Part shown: positions 1-10,244 of the stretch, piece after piece | Layout of the letters: every line of letters starts with the position of its first letter | Numbering within the stretch: the first letter of the stretch is position 1 | Assembly: GCF_963678635.1 (NCBI RefSeq) | Contig: NC_087064.1 | Span: forward strand, 48,407,346-48,471,345 | Length of the DNA: 64,000 bases | Source of the DNA: Symsagittifera roscoffensis | Lineage: Eukaryota; Xenacoelomorpha; Acoela; Convolutidae | Direction of reading: 5' to 3' | Notes under the pieces: model-generated | Database searches by the model: none | Seen by the model: only the letters and a program-made list of their open reading frames with translations | What the model was told of the DNA's origin: nothing | Translations under genes and position numbers: made by a program

Positions 1-2
1 AT

Positions 3-3000
3 CCTGAGTTACCTGTAGAGAAAGCAGCCGAGATAAAGATCCTATCCAAAGAGGACCCGGTCCCCTTGGATCTGTTGCTGCGCTCGAATCTGGTCCAGCA
101 AGAACTCTCTCGCATGAACATAAACAGGCTCTCATTATTGGATAGAACGGTGCAAGTCACACCTCAAGTGATGCGGATGCTGGGTGGATTGTTAGAAAGA
201 GAAGTGACCAGAGATGACCCCGAGTGGACAGCAGCAGTGGCATCGCTAACAGTCAGTGAGAAGGTGAAGATCATGCCGTCCAGACGACAGCACGAAGAGA
301 ATGAGAGGATTGTAGGACAATAGTTCAGCAACCAGTATCCTCAATACCCCACGAGATTTTGACCAGTACTTCTTACGGACAGAAAGAACAGGGGGGCAGC
401 AAGCGAAAGAAAACCGTCACCTTTGTGGACCAGGATAAGGAAGATGAAAAGGTAGAACAAAAAATGATGCAAGACTTTTTGTCCGGGGAGACGAAAGATG
501 AGAAGAACCAGCGATCACAAGATCAACACCCAGGACAAGAAAAATTGTCCGGGGAGTCTGAGATAGACGAGAAAATTCCTGATGAGAAACAGGACCTAGA
601 GAACAAGGTTTTGTCCGGGGAGATCAGATGGATGCGAAGAAGGCACAGACATGATCTGGAGGAGCGTGCAGTCTCCAGCACAACCTCTTCGATGGATGAT
701 AATTCCCGCAACTCAGGAATGGACACCTATTCAGACAGGAACTCGAGCTCGGGATCAGAACTGTCAGAACTAGCGATACACACACTACTAGTGGAAACTC
801 GGGCAAGGGATCTGGACAGAGAGGTGTACCAGGATCCTGACAGCGATCGCTACCTTATACCAGGCGAAAGAGTCTTTGACAACGCAGCGGATGACTTGGA
901 GACAATAGCGGTATCGAAACGTTCGATAAGCCTGTTGCCGCAAAAAGAGGTAGTCAGGACTGATCTTCAGCCGTTTAAAAAAGAAACACAGCCGTTGGCG
1001 AAGATTTGGTGCGTTAAGATTGAAGAGGACACACACCAGCCCAACGAGCTGAATAGTCAGATGAGGGTCATGAAGACGTACTTAAAGGCGAGATACAGAC
1101 TCTCGGACCTTCTGAGGGCGCAGAGAAATGATCGCATGACAAGCAACCTGAAAAGGTGGATCGAAAATGGTTCTGCGGATAAAGGGGACCTCGAGGAAGA
1201 TAGTTATTGCATCCTGAGACAATACTTCATGCAGAAGGAATGGAGGTTATATTTGAACAAAAACGGGATTGTGGCTTGCAAAAGAAGGGAGAAAGACAGA
1301 GTCCTATACAAGTATAATGCGATAGTGTTACCGCAACTCTATCAGACAGAGCTATTATTCAGGTCACATGATCAGATGGGCCATCAGGGGATCGACAAAG
1401 TATATCAGAGGATCCTGAAGCGCTTTGAGTGGCCTGGGATGAAAAAAGCATGCGAGAAGTGGGTAACAGCATGTCTGTCATGCCAACAGGTCAAGGATCC
1501 AAGGAAGTTGCGATTTCCTTTACAGTCGATCGAGTCGTCTGAATTCAACGAGGTGGTGCAGATAGATCACCAAAAGATATGCATGACAGACAATGGTTAT
1601 AATCAGGTGCTGGTCATGATAGATCATTTTACGAAGTATGCAGAGGCCGTGCCCTGCATAACTCCCTCGGCGGAAGAGACATGCGACCACCTGATCAATA
1701 CGTGGATAGCAAGACATGGTTGTCCGATGACGTTTCAATCGGATAATGGAACAGCTTTCGTAGGAGAGCTTACGAAAGAGCTTATGAGACGCTCACAGGT
1801 CGCTCAGGCTCACTCCACGACATACCACCCTCAGACGAATGGCTTAGTGGAAAGACAGAATAGGACGTTAGTGTCGATGCTGAGAGTATATTGTTCCAGG
1901 TACATGACCGATTGGGACAGATACCTTCCACAGGTGATGGGAGCATATAACAGCACGCAACACTCCACCACCGGAGTCAGTCCACACATGATGCTAACTG
2001 GACACGAAAAGTCTTTACCCTTAACCTTCTTCTACCCAGAGTATGAGGGAAAGAAAACGTCCCCACAGGTCAACGTGAGGGATGTGATCAGACGCCAGCC
2101 AACAGGAGTTGAATGATTTGTGTAGACAAAATACTCAGCAAGCACAGGCAAGGCAGAGGAAAAGATTCGACAAGAAAGCAGCTGGTGCAAAGGCTTACTC
2201 GGTGGGAGACTAGGTATGGGTATTTCAGAACGTTATACCACCGAAAGGGACGAAAAAGCTCCTAAAAAAATGGAGGGGACCCTTCATGATTACAGAGGTG
2301 CACCAGGAGGGACGCTTTTATAGACTGAGTACTGGCCGAGCCGCCCACTACGAGAACATCAAGCCACACAATCCATCGAAAGAAGACTGGTGTATACCTG
2401 CAGACATGGAAGAAGGGGATTATCTAATGATGAATCCTGCTTGTGAGGTCAATGAAAAGGGCACCAGGGGGAAGAACGATGGAAACGAAGTCGTAGAGGA
2501 AGGTACGGATACACCGCTGGACCTGGATCTAAACGAGGCGATCGAAGTGGACGATGAAACCTTACCCTACGCAGAGGAAGAATGGCAGGATCCCGAACAG
2601 ACAGAAGTTCCCGAGAACTTGGCACCGGATCTTCCGTTCACAATACAGACTCGTCAGAAGGACGGGACGAGATCAAGAGAGAAATACAATCCTTACGGTG
2701 ACGACTTTGTAGTGGATAGGATAGATCTGAAGAAGATAGTGGAGGAAGTAGTGGGTCTAGAGGAAATAACTGTGTCACAAGACATTGACATAGTCGATGA
2801 TCACGACGATGAGTGAGTTGACGACTGGTCAAAACCCGAGGTAGAATTCGACGACGAGCAACAGCAGTCATGTGAACAAGACTGGACGAACCTGCGTGTC
2901 TTAGAATGGCTGAATGAAACGACCTCGGATCCTGAGGAGACCAGCGTCACAATTCAAGACGTAGATTGTGAAAGCATGAAATACATCAAGACCGAACGAG

Positions 3001-3723
3001 ATGATCCTTCCTGGGCTGCCAAGGAAGGACGAATACTCATTCCAGCTTCTAATCTCGACTTCATACCCGGTATGCGATCGACGGGGACGTCGATGGATAT
3101 TTTTGTCCGGGGAGTGGGGGTAGGACTTACCCACACTGAAAACTTGACAATAAAAAAATTAAGGATAGCAAGAGAAACAGGAGACTTAGAAGCAGAAACA
3201 GGCGAAGAACCTAAGAAACCTGACATAGGCAGGGTGTTGAGTCATATTTTAACTTACCAAATGAATATTCAAGTAACATAATACTAACAGACAGTGATTT
3301 CATACTCACAAACAGAACATGTGCGATAGCAATCACAGCAGACATGAGTTTTAGGACAGCGTTAGCGGCAGACTTTAAGAGAGAATACAAAAACAGGAAT
3401 TCCTTTGGAAGCAAAGACCAGGGATAGGGGGCGTAGCGGCCTTACCTCCGGCGGCGTCGCAGATACCGGGAAAATACTTATGCTTCTTGGTAACGAGGGC
3501 GACGGAGAAGTAGCACGTGGACCCAGAGAACCTAGTCTTGTCCTTGACGAGGCTGAGGGACTTCCTCGTGGAAATGGACGTCAAGGAGCTCTCGCTTCCA
3601 GTGTATGATCCAAACAGAGGAAGACTGCATCCTCGGGAATTGTACGCGCATGTGCACGTGATATTCTCTGATACGAATATACAAGTATACCTACATAAGA
3701 AATATTACTTAAGTATAGGCTGA
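3..3723 (+). pseudogene. gag-pol-macro polyprotein, C-terminal part (integrase and macrodomain), broken
   Basis: This is the decayed end of ORF1, parallel to the last ~1,200 residues of the intact element B protein. A linker with LSGE peptides lies at about 475..625. The integrase zinc-binding HHCC region is at about 1350..1505. The catalytic DDE core follows, with D in QIDH (about 1560), D in QSDNG (about 1740) and E in VERQN (about 1850). A C-terminal macrodomain remnant is at about 3285..3720. Visible lesions are a stop at 321..323, a frame change before 359, a frame change near 2100, a stop at 2211..2213 inside GDYVWVF (Tyr codon to TAG), a stop at 2814..2816, and several breaks in the macrodomain after 3400. 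The upstream part (RNase H and before) is off the window. The copy cannot make the full protein. Confidence 0.88.
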
Positions 3724-4117
3724 GTGACGTGCGAGAGGGTATTAGGCCAAAGACTAAGTTGTATGTAATATGTGTTATGTTATGTTATGTTATGTGTTAG
3801 GTTATTAAAATCATGGGTAAGTAGGGGTTAGTGACCATGAACAACTGAATGACGATCTTAGGAATAGATCCAAAGTTTGGACTGTCCAATCTTAGGTCGA
3901 ATTCCAAAATTTTAGAGACCGATTGATTTTAATAAATTTTAGGATAAATATCTTTTTATCTGAACTGTTTTTAAGCAAATTTTAACGATATATGTTAGGG
4001 TGAAACTGACAAGTGTGATATTTGTGACTTCTTTTTGTGACCTGATTGATTATTTAATTACTCACTTGAGTCAAAACCTTGTAAGCGAATCGAATCAAAT
4101 CAAATCTTAAGAACAGT
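3724..4117 (+). promoter_or_regulatory. ORF1-ORF2 spacer of element A
   Basis: This 394-bp non-coding gap lies between the ORF1 stop and the ORF2 ATG. It holds a tandem TTATG run (about 3772..3795) and a tight inverted repeat, TTGGAC-T-GTCCAA (3877..3889). The equivalent spacer in element B (21172..21601) has a similar ATAAC-rich tract and two stronger hairpins. The arrangement suggests RNA structure that serves ORF2 expression, by an internal promoter, internal entry or reinitiation. The role is inferred only. Confidence 0.4.
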
Positions 4118-5161
4118 ATGGACAATTTCAACTTAGATGAATTGATGGACCTGGCAGAGGCATATGTAGGATCGATGATAGATGCGATCTATCGTCGGCT
4201 GATCGATCGAGACTTCGCTCTGGAGGAACCAGAGGTAGTCATGTTGCTGACCGCCCTGATCAACATCTTGGGGCACGACAACCGTTTGGACCACCTCACG
4301 GAAGTCCTGTTGATGGCAGCATATGGAGAAAGGGGAGTACTAGACCGCCCGAACATGAGAGTGATGAGGTGGAGAAACGGGGCTCTCTCAGGGAGTGACT
4401 TGGCGAATGAGCCTGGACTGGGAAGTCCTAGGACCTACCAACCAGGTGAGATGCCTATGCCCTCCAAGCCCAAACCTGGGCTGACGAGAATGCATCGGGA
4501 GATGAACAGCGAGGCGACCTCGTTTGGTTCACCACTGAGAGCAGCTGTGCCACCAAAAAGGTCGAAAGTAGGACAGAAGGTTCAGACGAACCAAACCATG
4601 CAAGATCTGGATGAGATGAACGATGAACTGAAAAGTACGAAGAAGGAGCTGGAGGAGATGACCAAAAGTATGCTCCAGATGGAGGAAGATCGAGACATGT
4701 GGAGAAAGTTGTTTGAAGACTGCAACAAAAAGCAGGGTCAAGAGATTGAGCGCTTGAGGCAGGACTACAAAGAGCAATCGGAACAGATGGCGTTGACAAC
4801 GGCCGTGGAGAAAGTGATACCTGCAAGGAATGTTCCTCGTGGGCAGTCCCCGATGGAGCTCTTGACGCCTCGAGAAATGAGTCAAACAACGGAGACACAG
4901 CTCCCAGCAGAGACAAATCGAGTAACAATCCCGGATCCTAGTGACACCTTGGGTGACCCCGTCGTGGAACAGACAGTGAGGAAGCTGATAGAGACAGCTG
5001 GACGACTGGTCGCTAACAAGAATGCGCCAGGTTCCGGGGTGACCGCACCCTATGGAACGATCGACGACACGGGCAGAGTACGACTCTCCCAGACCGTGAT
5101 CAGACAGGGGATAAGTGACGTGACACCACTCATGGGGAGCTCGAGGGCCCCAGAGAGATGA
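4118..5161 (+). CDS. Element A ORF2, segment 1: N-terminal domain and coiled coil
   Basis: The first 347 codons of ORF2 start at ATG 4118. Residues 1..130 match the N-terminal ORF2 fragment of element B (20791..21171), including the shared stretch around RRLIDRDF and the NEPGLG...GEMP segment, which supports this start. Residues about 160..230 are rich in E, K, M and L with heptad-like spacing and should form a coiled coil, as often seen in proteins that self-assemble. No known enzyme family was recognised. The frame ends at TGA 5159..5161, but similar-looking coding sequence continues at once in the same frame and then in another, so ORF2 was probably one longer frame. This copy is decayed and is unlikely to be expressed as such. 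Confidence 0.7.
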   Translation: MDNFNLDELMDLAEAYVGSMIDAIYRRLIDRDFALEEPEVVMLLTALINILGHDNRLDHLTEVLLMAAYGERGVLDRPNMRVMRWRNGALSGSDLANEPGLGSPRTYQPGEMPMPSKPKPGLTRMHREMNSEATSFGSPLRAAVPPKRSKVGQKVQTNQTMQDLDEMNDELKSTKKELEEMTKSMLQMEEDRDMWRKLFEDCNKKQGQEIERLRQDYKEQSEQMALTTAVEKVIPARNVPRGQSPMELLTPREMSQTTETQLPAETNRVTIPDPSDTLGDPVVEQTVRKLIETAGRLVANKNAPGSGVTAPYGTIDDTGRVRLSQTVIRQGISDVTPLMGSSRAPER

Positions 5162-5217
5162 ACACGGAAGATGCCAGCGAAGAAAGTGTCTCGCATAATA
5201 GACGTGCAAAAGAATAA

Positions 5218-6030
5218 TCAATTGAAATATATAATTTCACGGGAGTTCCGGAGACAGATCCGAGGGCCTGCTTCAATCGAGCGACTTGGAGCCCGGCAGT
5301 AAACCTGCAGCAACCACCACTCGGGACATCTCATCTGATACTGGGAGACAGCTTGGTCAGAGTGCTGTCGAATTTGAGGACCTCGTGGGTCACCACGGTG
5401 ATGGCCTTTGGAGGCGCGACGATAGCCCAGTTATATCGAATGGTGGAACTGATGAATCCAGGGAGGATCCCCAATGTGATGATCTTGGTTGGGACGAATG
5501 ACATCTCCCGAGGTTCAGATGAGCAGGAAGCACTATGGGAGTCAATGATGGTGTGTTTGTTTACTACCCTCTGGCAGAAATTCAATTGCGCGGTACTGAC
5601 CGTTTGCACTGTGCCAATGAACACGAGAAGCCTGACAGCAGCAGGAAGAAGGCACAACGAGGGAGTCGTCAGGTGGAAAAACATCTTGAGGAACCTCGCA
5701 AGTCGGAACGCCGGAAGAATGATCCTCATGGACATCGAACATGAGTTGAGAGCTATGGATCAGGCCAGACTGACCACGGACGGCATCCACTTCGACAGTA
5801 TCGAAGGACAAGCTTGGTTGAATCGAGTCTTGCAAGAGCGGTTGGACGAACTAGAAGCGGAACTCTTTGACACAGGAGTGCTGAAGGAAGAAGGAACAGC
5901 GAGTGACGCGGTGATTACCACCTTCGTGCCTCCTAGCCTGGAAACACGCTTGGGTACGGTCCCGGCCGTCACGAACTACAGGCAACAAAGCTCCAGCGAA
6001 CCAGGTCAAAGGACAGACGTACAGGATTGA
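5218..6030 (+). CDS. Element A ORF2, segment 2: SGNH/GDSL hydrolase domain
   Basis: This frame carries every diagnostic block of the SGNH (GDSL) esterase/lipase superfamily. Block I is LGDSLVR, with the nucleophile Ser at 5350. Block II is AFGGAT, with the oxyanion Gly at about 5410..5415. Block III is VGTNDIS, with Asn at 5497. Block V is DGIHF, with Asp at 5779 and His at 5788. The domain is compact, about 150 residues. SGNH enzymes cleave esters of lipids, acetylated sugars and similar substrates; the substrate here is unknown. Esterase domains occur in some CR1-type LINEs, but I know of none as a standard part of Ty3/Gypsy elements. The segment lies within ORF2 between the coiled coil and the next conserved domain. 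It opens after a stop at 5215..5217 and closes at TGA 6028..6030, beyond which the same frame stays open to 6369. The catalytic residues are intact although the surrounding frame is broken. Element B has lost this part by deletion. Confidence 0.82.
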   Translation, partial: SIEIYNFTGVPETDPRACFNRATWSPAVNLQQPPLGTSHLILGDSLVRVLSNLRTSWVTTVMAFGGATIAQLYRMVELMNPGRIPNVMILVGTNDISRGSDEQEALWESMMVCLFTTLWQKFNCAVLTVCTVPMNTRSLTAAGRRHNEGVVRWKNILRNLASRNAGRMILMDIEHELRAMDQARLTTDGIHFDSIEGQAWLNRVLQERLDELEAELFDTGVLKEEGTASDAVITTFVPPSLETRLGTVPAVTNYRQQSSSEPGQRTDVQD

Positions 6031-6369
6031 TTGGGAGAAGCACCGATGAGGAGGACCATCCATCCTAGGAGAAGGATAGGACCTGTCAACCCAATCGAAG
6101 AGACAGCCGGCACGTCTAGATCGGACACTAGATCGGACACTAGATCGGAGACGACAAGTACCAGTCGAGAGGAGACGTCCGGGCAGAGGCTCGTTGATGT
6201 GGTCAAGACCCATACCGTCTCCCTAACATGTATACAAAGACGAGCTAATGAAGCTGGATCTCCAGAGGGTAAGCTTCATCGAAGATGCAAGGAGGATGCT
6301 GAATGGAGCGACGCTATCCGTCAGCAGATTGTACTCGATAACTGGCGTAGACTGGTTGATAGCCGCTAG
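6031..6369 (+). CDS. Element A ORF2, segment 3: Arg/Ser/Thr-rich linker
   Basis: This is the same reading frame as the SGNH segment, after one stop codon. It is a low-complexity linker rich in R, S, T and E. It includes a 12-bp in-frame tandem repeat (6116..6149) that encodes RSDT units. The frame overlaps the start of segment 4 (6248), so the join is a frame change somewhere in 6248..6369. No domain was recognised. It probably tethers the SGNH domain to the next globular domain. Confidence 0.5.
   Translation: MGEAPMRRTIHPRRRIGPVNPIEETAGTSRSDTRSDTRSETTSTSREETSGQRLVDVVKTHTVSLTCIQRRANEAGSPEGKLHRRCKEDAEWSDAIRQQIVLDNWRRLVDSR
6116..6149 (+). repeat. 12-bp tandem repeat, nearly three copies
   Basis: The unit CTAGATCGGACA is repeated 2.8 times in frame inside the ORF2 linker. 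It adds four residues per unit. It is a simple local expansion. Confidence 0.85.
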
Positions 6370-7798
6370 CATAAATTTCAGCTCCACGACGGCCTTGAGA
6401 TTTGCTGACCTAGAGGGACTGGCCTCTAACAACACAATGGGACCAGTGAACGCGAGACCATTGCAAGATGTGAGGTTGAATCATGATGAGGGGAATCGTG
6501 AAGAGAGACCAGGAAGATTCCTGACGACGAGAGCGCTGATTGGACAACACGTGAAGATATTCAGGCAGCTGACGACACCCCCTGGTCATGTGAAGGAGAA
6601 AATATACCCAAAACTAGTGAATCAAGATGGTGATGCCCAAAGATATGGCGGATTGAAAGCGATAAAGAAAGATGAGACCATCTTCGCCGCCTATGACAAA
6701 GCAGAAATGAGGAAGGCCAAGATAATGGTAGTAGCGAATTCAGAGTTCGTGCACACCTCCAAGTCTCTGTTTTGGCTGGACGTCATAATGTTGGCAGCGG
6801 TCGACCTGGACCTACTGCAATCGATATCTCTGGCTATAGGGGTACAAAGGCAGACGGATATGAACCCAATTACGATCGTGTTCGCTGGCATCAATGACCA
6901 TCTACACAGTAGAGGTTTTCTGAGCAGACTCAGAGATCCTACAACGGCAGAGAACGCTGTATGGCCCGCGATAAAAGATATCCTTGAGTCGATGGGTGAA
7001 GTGGTGCATGCGACGAAGGAGGGGTCATTCACCAAAGTGACACTGAGAGTAGTATTCGCGTTGTCTCCGGGATATGCACATCTCCCGGATGGACTGAAAT
7101 TTGTGTATGCGATTGTGGCCTTACTTTCGGAAGGAAAATATGATGTGATCATATCAGCCCCGAATCGCATGATAGAAATGGAGAACCTGAGGCCACTCAA
7201 GGTTGAACTACCTGCAGTGTGGTCAGATATCTCAAACGCGATGAGAGGATTCAGGGACCATGCGCTACACATGTTAGTGTTGGACGAAGTGCTGGGGTTA
7301 GAACTGTCCAACTTCAGTCGACAGCTCAAACTGAAACCGGGAATAGACGACGACCATCGAGTGATCGCGGCGATGTCCAACGACTTATGGTTCCGAGCAA
7401 TGGAAGTGGCAGGTGAAAACACAAGAAGGAAAAATTCACTAGAGACGAGAGCTCATTTGGAGGCGATGGTTTTGAGAACCAAGCCGGAAGCCAACCAGTG
7501 GCTACACCTGAATCCTAGAGTAGCGGCATTGGGTGCAGATGTTTTTGAGCAAGGCCCCGTGATGATCACAAAGATACATGCCTACTTGTTGAAGGAGGTG
7601 AACCTGGCGGAAAATTCTGGAGAAAAGACCGCTGAATTTGTGAACAGAATGTGTCAAATTACTCTGGAAACCTTCTGGACCCAGGAAGTGAAGGGCCAGG
7701 AGGGCTTTGAACGGACAGACAGCATGTTGGAAGGGTTGGGAGCCGGATGGACCGCGCCCTTCTTGGCAAAAGTTTACCCGAAAGTCTCGCATACTTGA
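6248..7798 (+). CDS. Element A ORF2, segment 4: unknown domain with GIND motif
   Basis: About 510 codons with good protein-like composition and no close family that I can name with certainty. A beta-strand-like stretch ends in FAGINDHL (about 6880..6905), which resembles block III (GxND) of SGNH hydrolases. It is followed by SPGYAHLP (about 7069..7092) and by IISAPNRMIE and VWSDISNAMRGF further on. The pattern could be a second, divergent SGNH-like or nucleotide-binding alpha/beta domain. I see no clear GDSL serine block or DxxH block, so activity cannot be claimed. It follows the SGNH segment and precedes the large unknown part of ORF2. Element B lacks the whole region. The end at 7798 overlaps the next frame (from 7747), which marks a frameshift. 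Confidence 0.6.
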   Translation: MKLDLQRVSFIEDARRMLNGATLSVSRLYSITGVDWLIAASINFSSTTALRFADLEGLASNNTMGPVNARPLQDVRLNHDEGNREERPGRFLTTRALIGQHVKIFRQLTTPPGHVKEKIYPKLVNQDGDAQRYGGLKAIKKDETIFAAYDKAEMRKAKIMVVANSEFVHTSKSLFWLDVIMLAAVDLDLLQSISLAIGVQRQTDMNPITIVFAGINDHLHSRGFLSRLRDPTTAENAVWPAIKDILESMGEVVHATKEGSFTKVTLRVVFALSPGYAHLPDGLKFVYAIVALLSEGKYDVIISAPNRMIEMENLRPLKVELPAVWSDISNAMRGFRDHALHMLVLDEVLGLELSNFSRQLKLKPGIDDDHRVIAAMSNDLWFRAMEVAGENTRRKNSLETRAHLEAMVLRTKPEANQWLHLNPRVAALGADVFEQGPVMITKIHAYLLKEVNLAENSGEKTAEFVNRMCQITLETFWTQEVKGQEGFERTDSMLEGLGAGWTAPFLAKVYPKVSHT

Positions 7799-10179
7799 TA
7801 AAAGAATTCCTCCAAGCAGTAGTGGAAGTATCGGTAGTGGAACTAATAGCCTTGTTCGTGACATTTGGAGCAGAGAGTTTCGTGAAAAGACCGGCGATAC
7901 TGCTCACCGATGGAATCCAGAACCTGCGGCTAGACGGACTTCTGACATTGATTGCAATTACCCACGGAAACTTGGGAGGACTGATGAAACTGGCACGTTG
8001 TCCAGAGCAGATGAGAGAGAGAGTGAGGAATTTGGATATGAAGAAATCCACGGACTCGTGGAGCAAGATAAGAGACCTGAGACACACTCTTATCCAGTAT
8101 CTCTTACAACAAAATCGCTTTGGAACGGGAGAAGACGAGACGATTGAAAGAGAGGAAGATGTTAGACGACATGTTGGAGGCATGCACATGTTAACCGATC
8201 TGAGCTTGGCTATGAGAACCGATCCCTTGGCGCTGATCAGAGGAGTCACGGAGTTCGTGACAGTGATCTATGGACCAGCAGTCACGTTTGCGTTCCCTGA
8301 CGTTAAAGTGGAAGCATATAGGAGGTCGGTGCTGCACCTGAACCTCATATCGGCAGTGGACGGTAGTACACTGAACTGGTGTGAGCAGCACATATTGCGG
8401 GAGCTCATGAGTGAAGATCTGTTGTTTACGAAAATATCAGAGCCAGAGATGGCAGTCATCAATTTTGACGATCACTTCCGTGATCGCATGGGAGAAGTAG
8501 AAAGAGGACACATCGAAGTATTTCCGAAGCTTTGGAATCTGAGACCCTATGATAAAACAAATGGTGAAATAACCAGAGTGCCTCGTCTCACTGCAGCATA
8601 TCATAAAGTGAGAGAAGAAACGAAGGACTGGGGTGATTACAAGAAGCTGCCGGAGGCAATCCCTGAATTCCCTCTGATAAGAAGGATGTTGCTCGGAGCA
8701 GTCTCCGTGGTACAAACTCCTAGATTGAGAGCATTCGAAACCAATGAAAGGAGAATAGGGAATTTCGTGGGAACGATGGATCCATACTTTGTAGGGAGAA
8801 ATGCCGCCGTGTTACAATACACACGATTTGCATATACGGATCAAGCAACGAGAAGGCGAATAAGCAACGCCGCGACTCCCAAGCCTGGAAGATTTGATGA
8901 GGAATGGAAGGGATTAGGCTTAGCTCCGATGAGGATGAGAGGCAGGACCGAACTGACTGAAGCCTCATTAATTCTGACTAGTGTAAAACAGGAGATGAAA
9001 GTGGGAGGAATACTGCAGACGAGAACCTTCCTAGCACCCTTCGGCTGCGAGGAAATTAGAGTGGTCCATGGAGAAGAGGGAGATAGATCGGCCGGTACAT
9101 TGCTCATACCGAGATTCCCGGGAGAAGCCGGCAATGATGAACAAGGACCCTCGAGCTCGAACAAGGATAAATCAGAAGGAGATGACGGACAGGGAGGAAG
9201 CCGTCAAGCCGAAGAACCCATGCAACAAGATCAAGCTGGTGGGGAAGACGACAGGGCATCGACAGGAGGAACATCCAGCCTGGATTTCAATATCTTCAGT
9301 GATCTTGAGAACAATGCAGATACGTTGGAAACGACTGAGCCAGCGGATGAAGGCATCTCGACACTGGAGCCTCCGTCAGCCTTTATGGAAATGAAACGGA
9401 ATTTGCCGGAGAGCAGCTCTCCTGGCAATTCAAGAAATAACGAACAAAGAATCCTTATGGAATCACCTAGAAGAAGAAGAATAGAGGCCTCAGCCAGAGT
9501 ACCTTTCTTGGGAACGCTGCCCGAAGAAGAATGGGAAGTACATCACCGAGACCACGAGAGTAGGACGGGATGCAAATTGGACAGAGTGGCGTTTATGGAA
9601 GAAATCTGGACCGTGGTTCAGAGCTATGGGACCCAGTCCATTCTGAAAACGGGTCTCAACCAACCCTTGATGAGAGAAGTCCTTGACAAGCTTGATGATT
9701 GTGAAGGGAGACTGAGTGAGTTAATGATTGACTCGGCCACTGATGAAAGTGAAGCTAATTCTCCCATCAAGATGACACCGCAGGATGATAAGGGAGAGGT
9801 GGTGTATCTGTCAAGAACCAGGAGAGGGACGATGCGATCAAAATTGGTGATTGATAAAATCAATGCGATGAAAATGACGTTAGGCAGCAGAGTGATGCCG
9901 AGGAGAGTTGGAAAGACGAAGGTGGATTCAGAGATATCGATGAAAGCTGTTAATTCAGCGAAAAGGAAACGAGTCGAGGAGGTCATGGATTTGGGGCAAG
10001 GTGATTATCAGCCGCCTGGCACAGATAAAATGTTAACTGATATAGCGATGGTGCCACCCATTCTCATGACGGGGATAAACCAACAGGTTATAAATCCAAA
10101 AGGTCTGACTGGAGCAACCTTAGAAATGGAAATACTCAGCCAATGTGGAGAGAGCAACCTTAGAAATGGAACACTCTGA
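7747..10179 (+). CDS. Element A ORF2, segment 5: unknown, large
   Basis: About 810 codons of unrecognised protein. The first ~460 residues look globular. They are followed by an acidic, Q/S/G-rich low-complexity stretch (about 9120..9280), then a segment that matches the start of the intact element B ORF2 frame from about 9515 (LPEEEW, YGTQSI, LNQPLMREVL). That match places the right-hand edge of the element B deletion. Basic runs such as KRKR occur near 9960. The frame is closed at 10179 by a local duplication (10105..10244); beyond it the protein continues in another frame (10145..11197). There is no signal peptide, membrane segment or known catalytic motif. Confidence 0.6.
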   Translation: MDRALLGKSLPESLAYLIKEFLQAVVEVSVVELIALFVTFGAESFVKRPAILLTDGIQNLRLDGLLTLIAITHGNLGGLMKLARCPEQMRERVRNLDMKKSTDSWSKIRDLRHTLIQYLLQQNRFGTGEDETIEREEDVRRHVGGMHMLTDLSLAMRTDPLALIRGVTEFVTVIYGPAVTFAFPDVKVEAYRRSVLHLNLISAVDGSTLNWCEQHILRELMSEDLLFTKISEPEMAVINFDDHFRDRMGEVERGHIEVFPKLWNLRPYDKTNGEITRVPRLTAAYHKVREETKDWGDYKKLPEAIPEFPLIRRMLLGAVSVVQTPRLRAFETNERRIGNFVGTMDPYFVGRNAAVLQYTRFAYTDQATRRRISNAATPKPGRFDEEWKGLGLAPMRMRGRTELTEASLILTSVKQEMKVGGILQTRTFLAPFGCEEIRVVHGEEGDRSAGTLLIPRFPGEAGNDEQGPSSSNKDKSEGDDGQGGSRQAEEPMQQDQAGGEDDRASTGGTSSLDFNIFSDLENNADTLETTEPADEGISTLEPPSAFMEMKRNLPESSSPGNSRNNEQRILMESPRRRRIEASARVPFLGTLPEEEWEVHHRDHESRTGCKLDRVAFMEEIWTVVQSYGTQSILKTGLNQPLMREVLDKLDDCEGRLSELMIDSATDESEANSPIKMTPQDDKGEVVYLSRTRRGTMRSKLVIDKINAMKMTLGSRVMPRRVGKTKVDSEISMKAVNSAKRKRVEEVMDLGQGDYQPPGTDKMLTDIAMVPPILMTGINQQVINPKGLTGATLEMEILSQCGESNLRNGTL

Positions 10180-10244
10180 CTGGAGCAACACTCTGACTGG
10201 AGCAACCTTAGAAATGGAAATACTCAGCCAATGTGGAGAGAGCA
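10105..10244 (+). repeat. Local duplication that breaks ORF2
   Basis: A segment of about 52 bp beginning CTGACTGGAGCAACC is present at 10105..10156 and again at 10193..10244, with a scrambled partial copy between them. In element B the corresponding protein has a single copy (TKLEMEVISQCG). The duplication explains the frame switch between segments 5 and 6. Confidence 0.85.
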
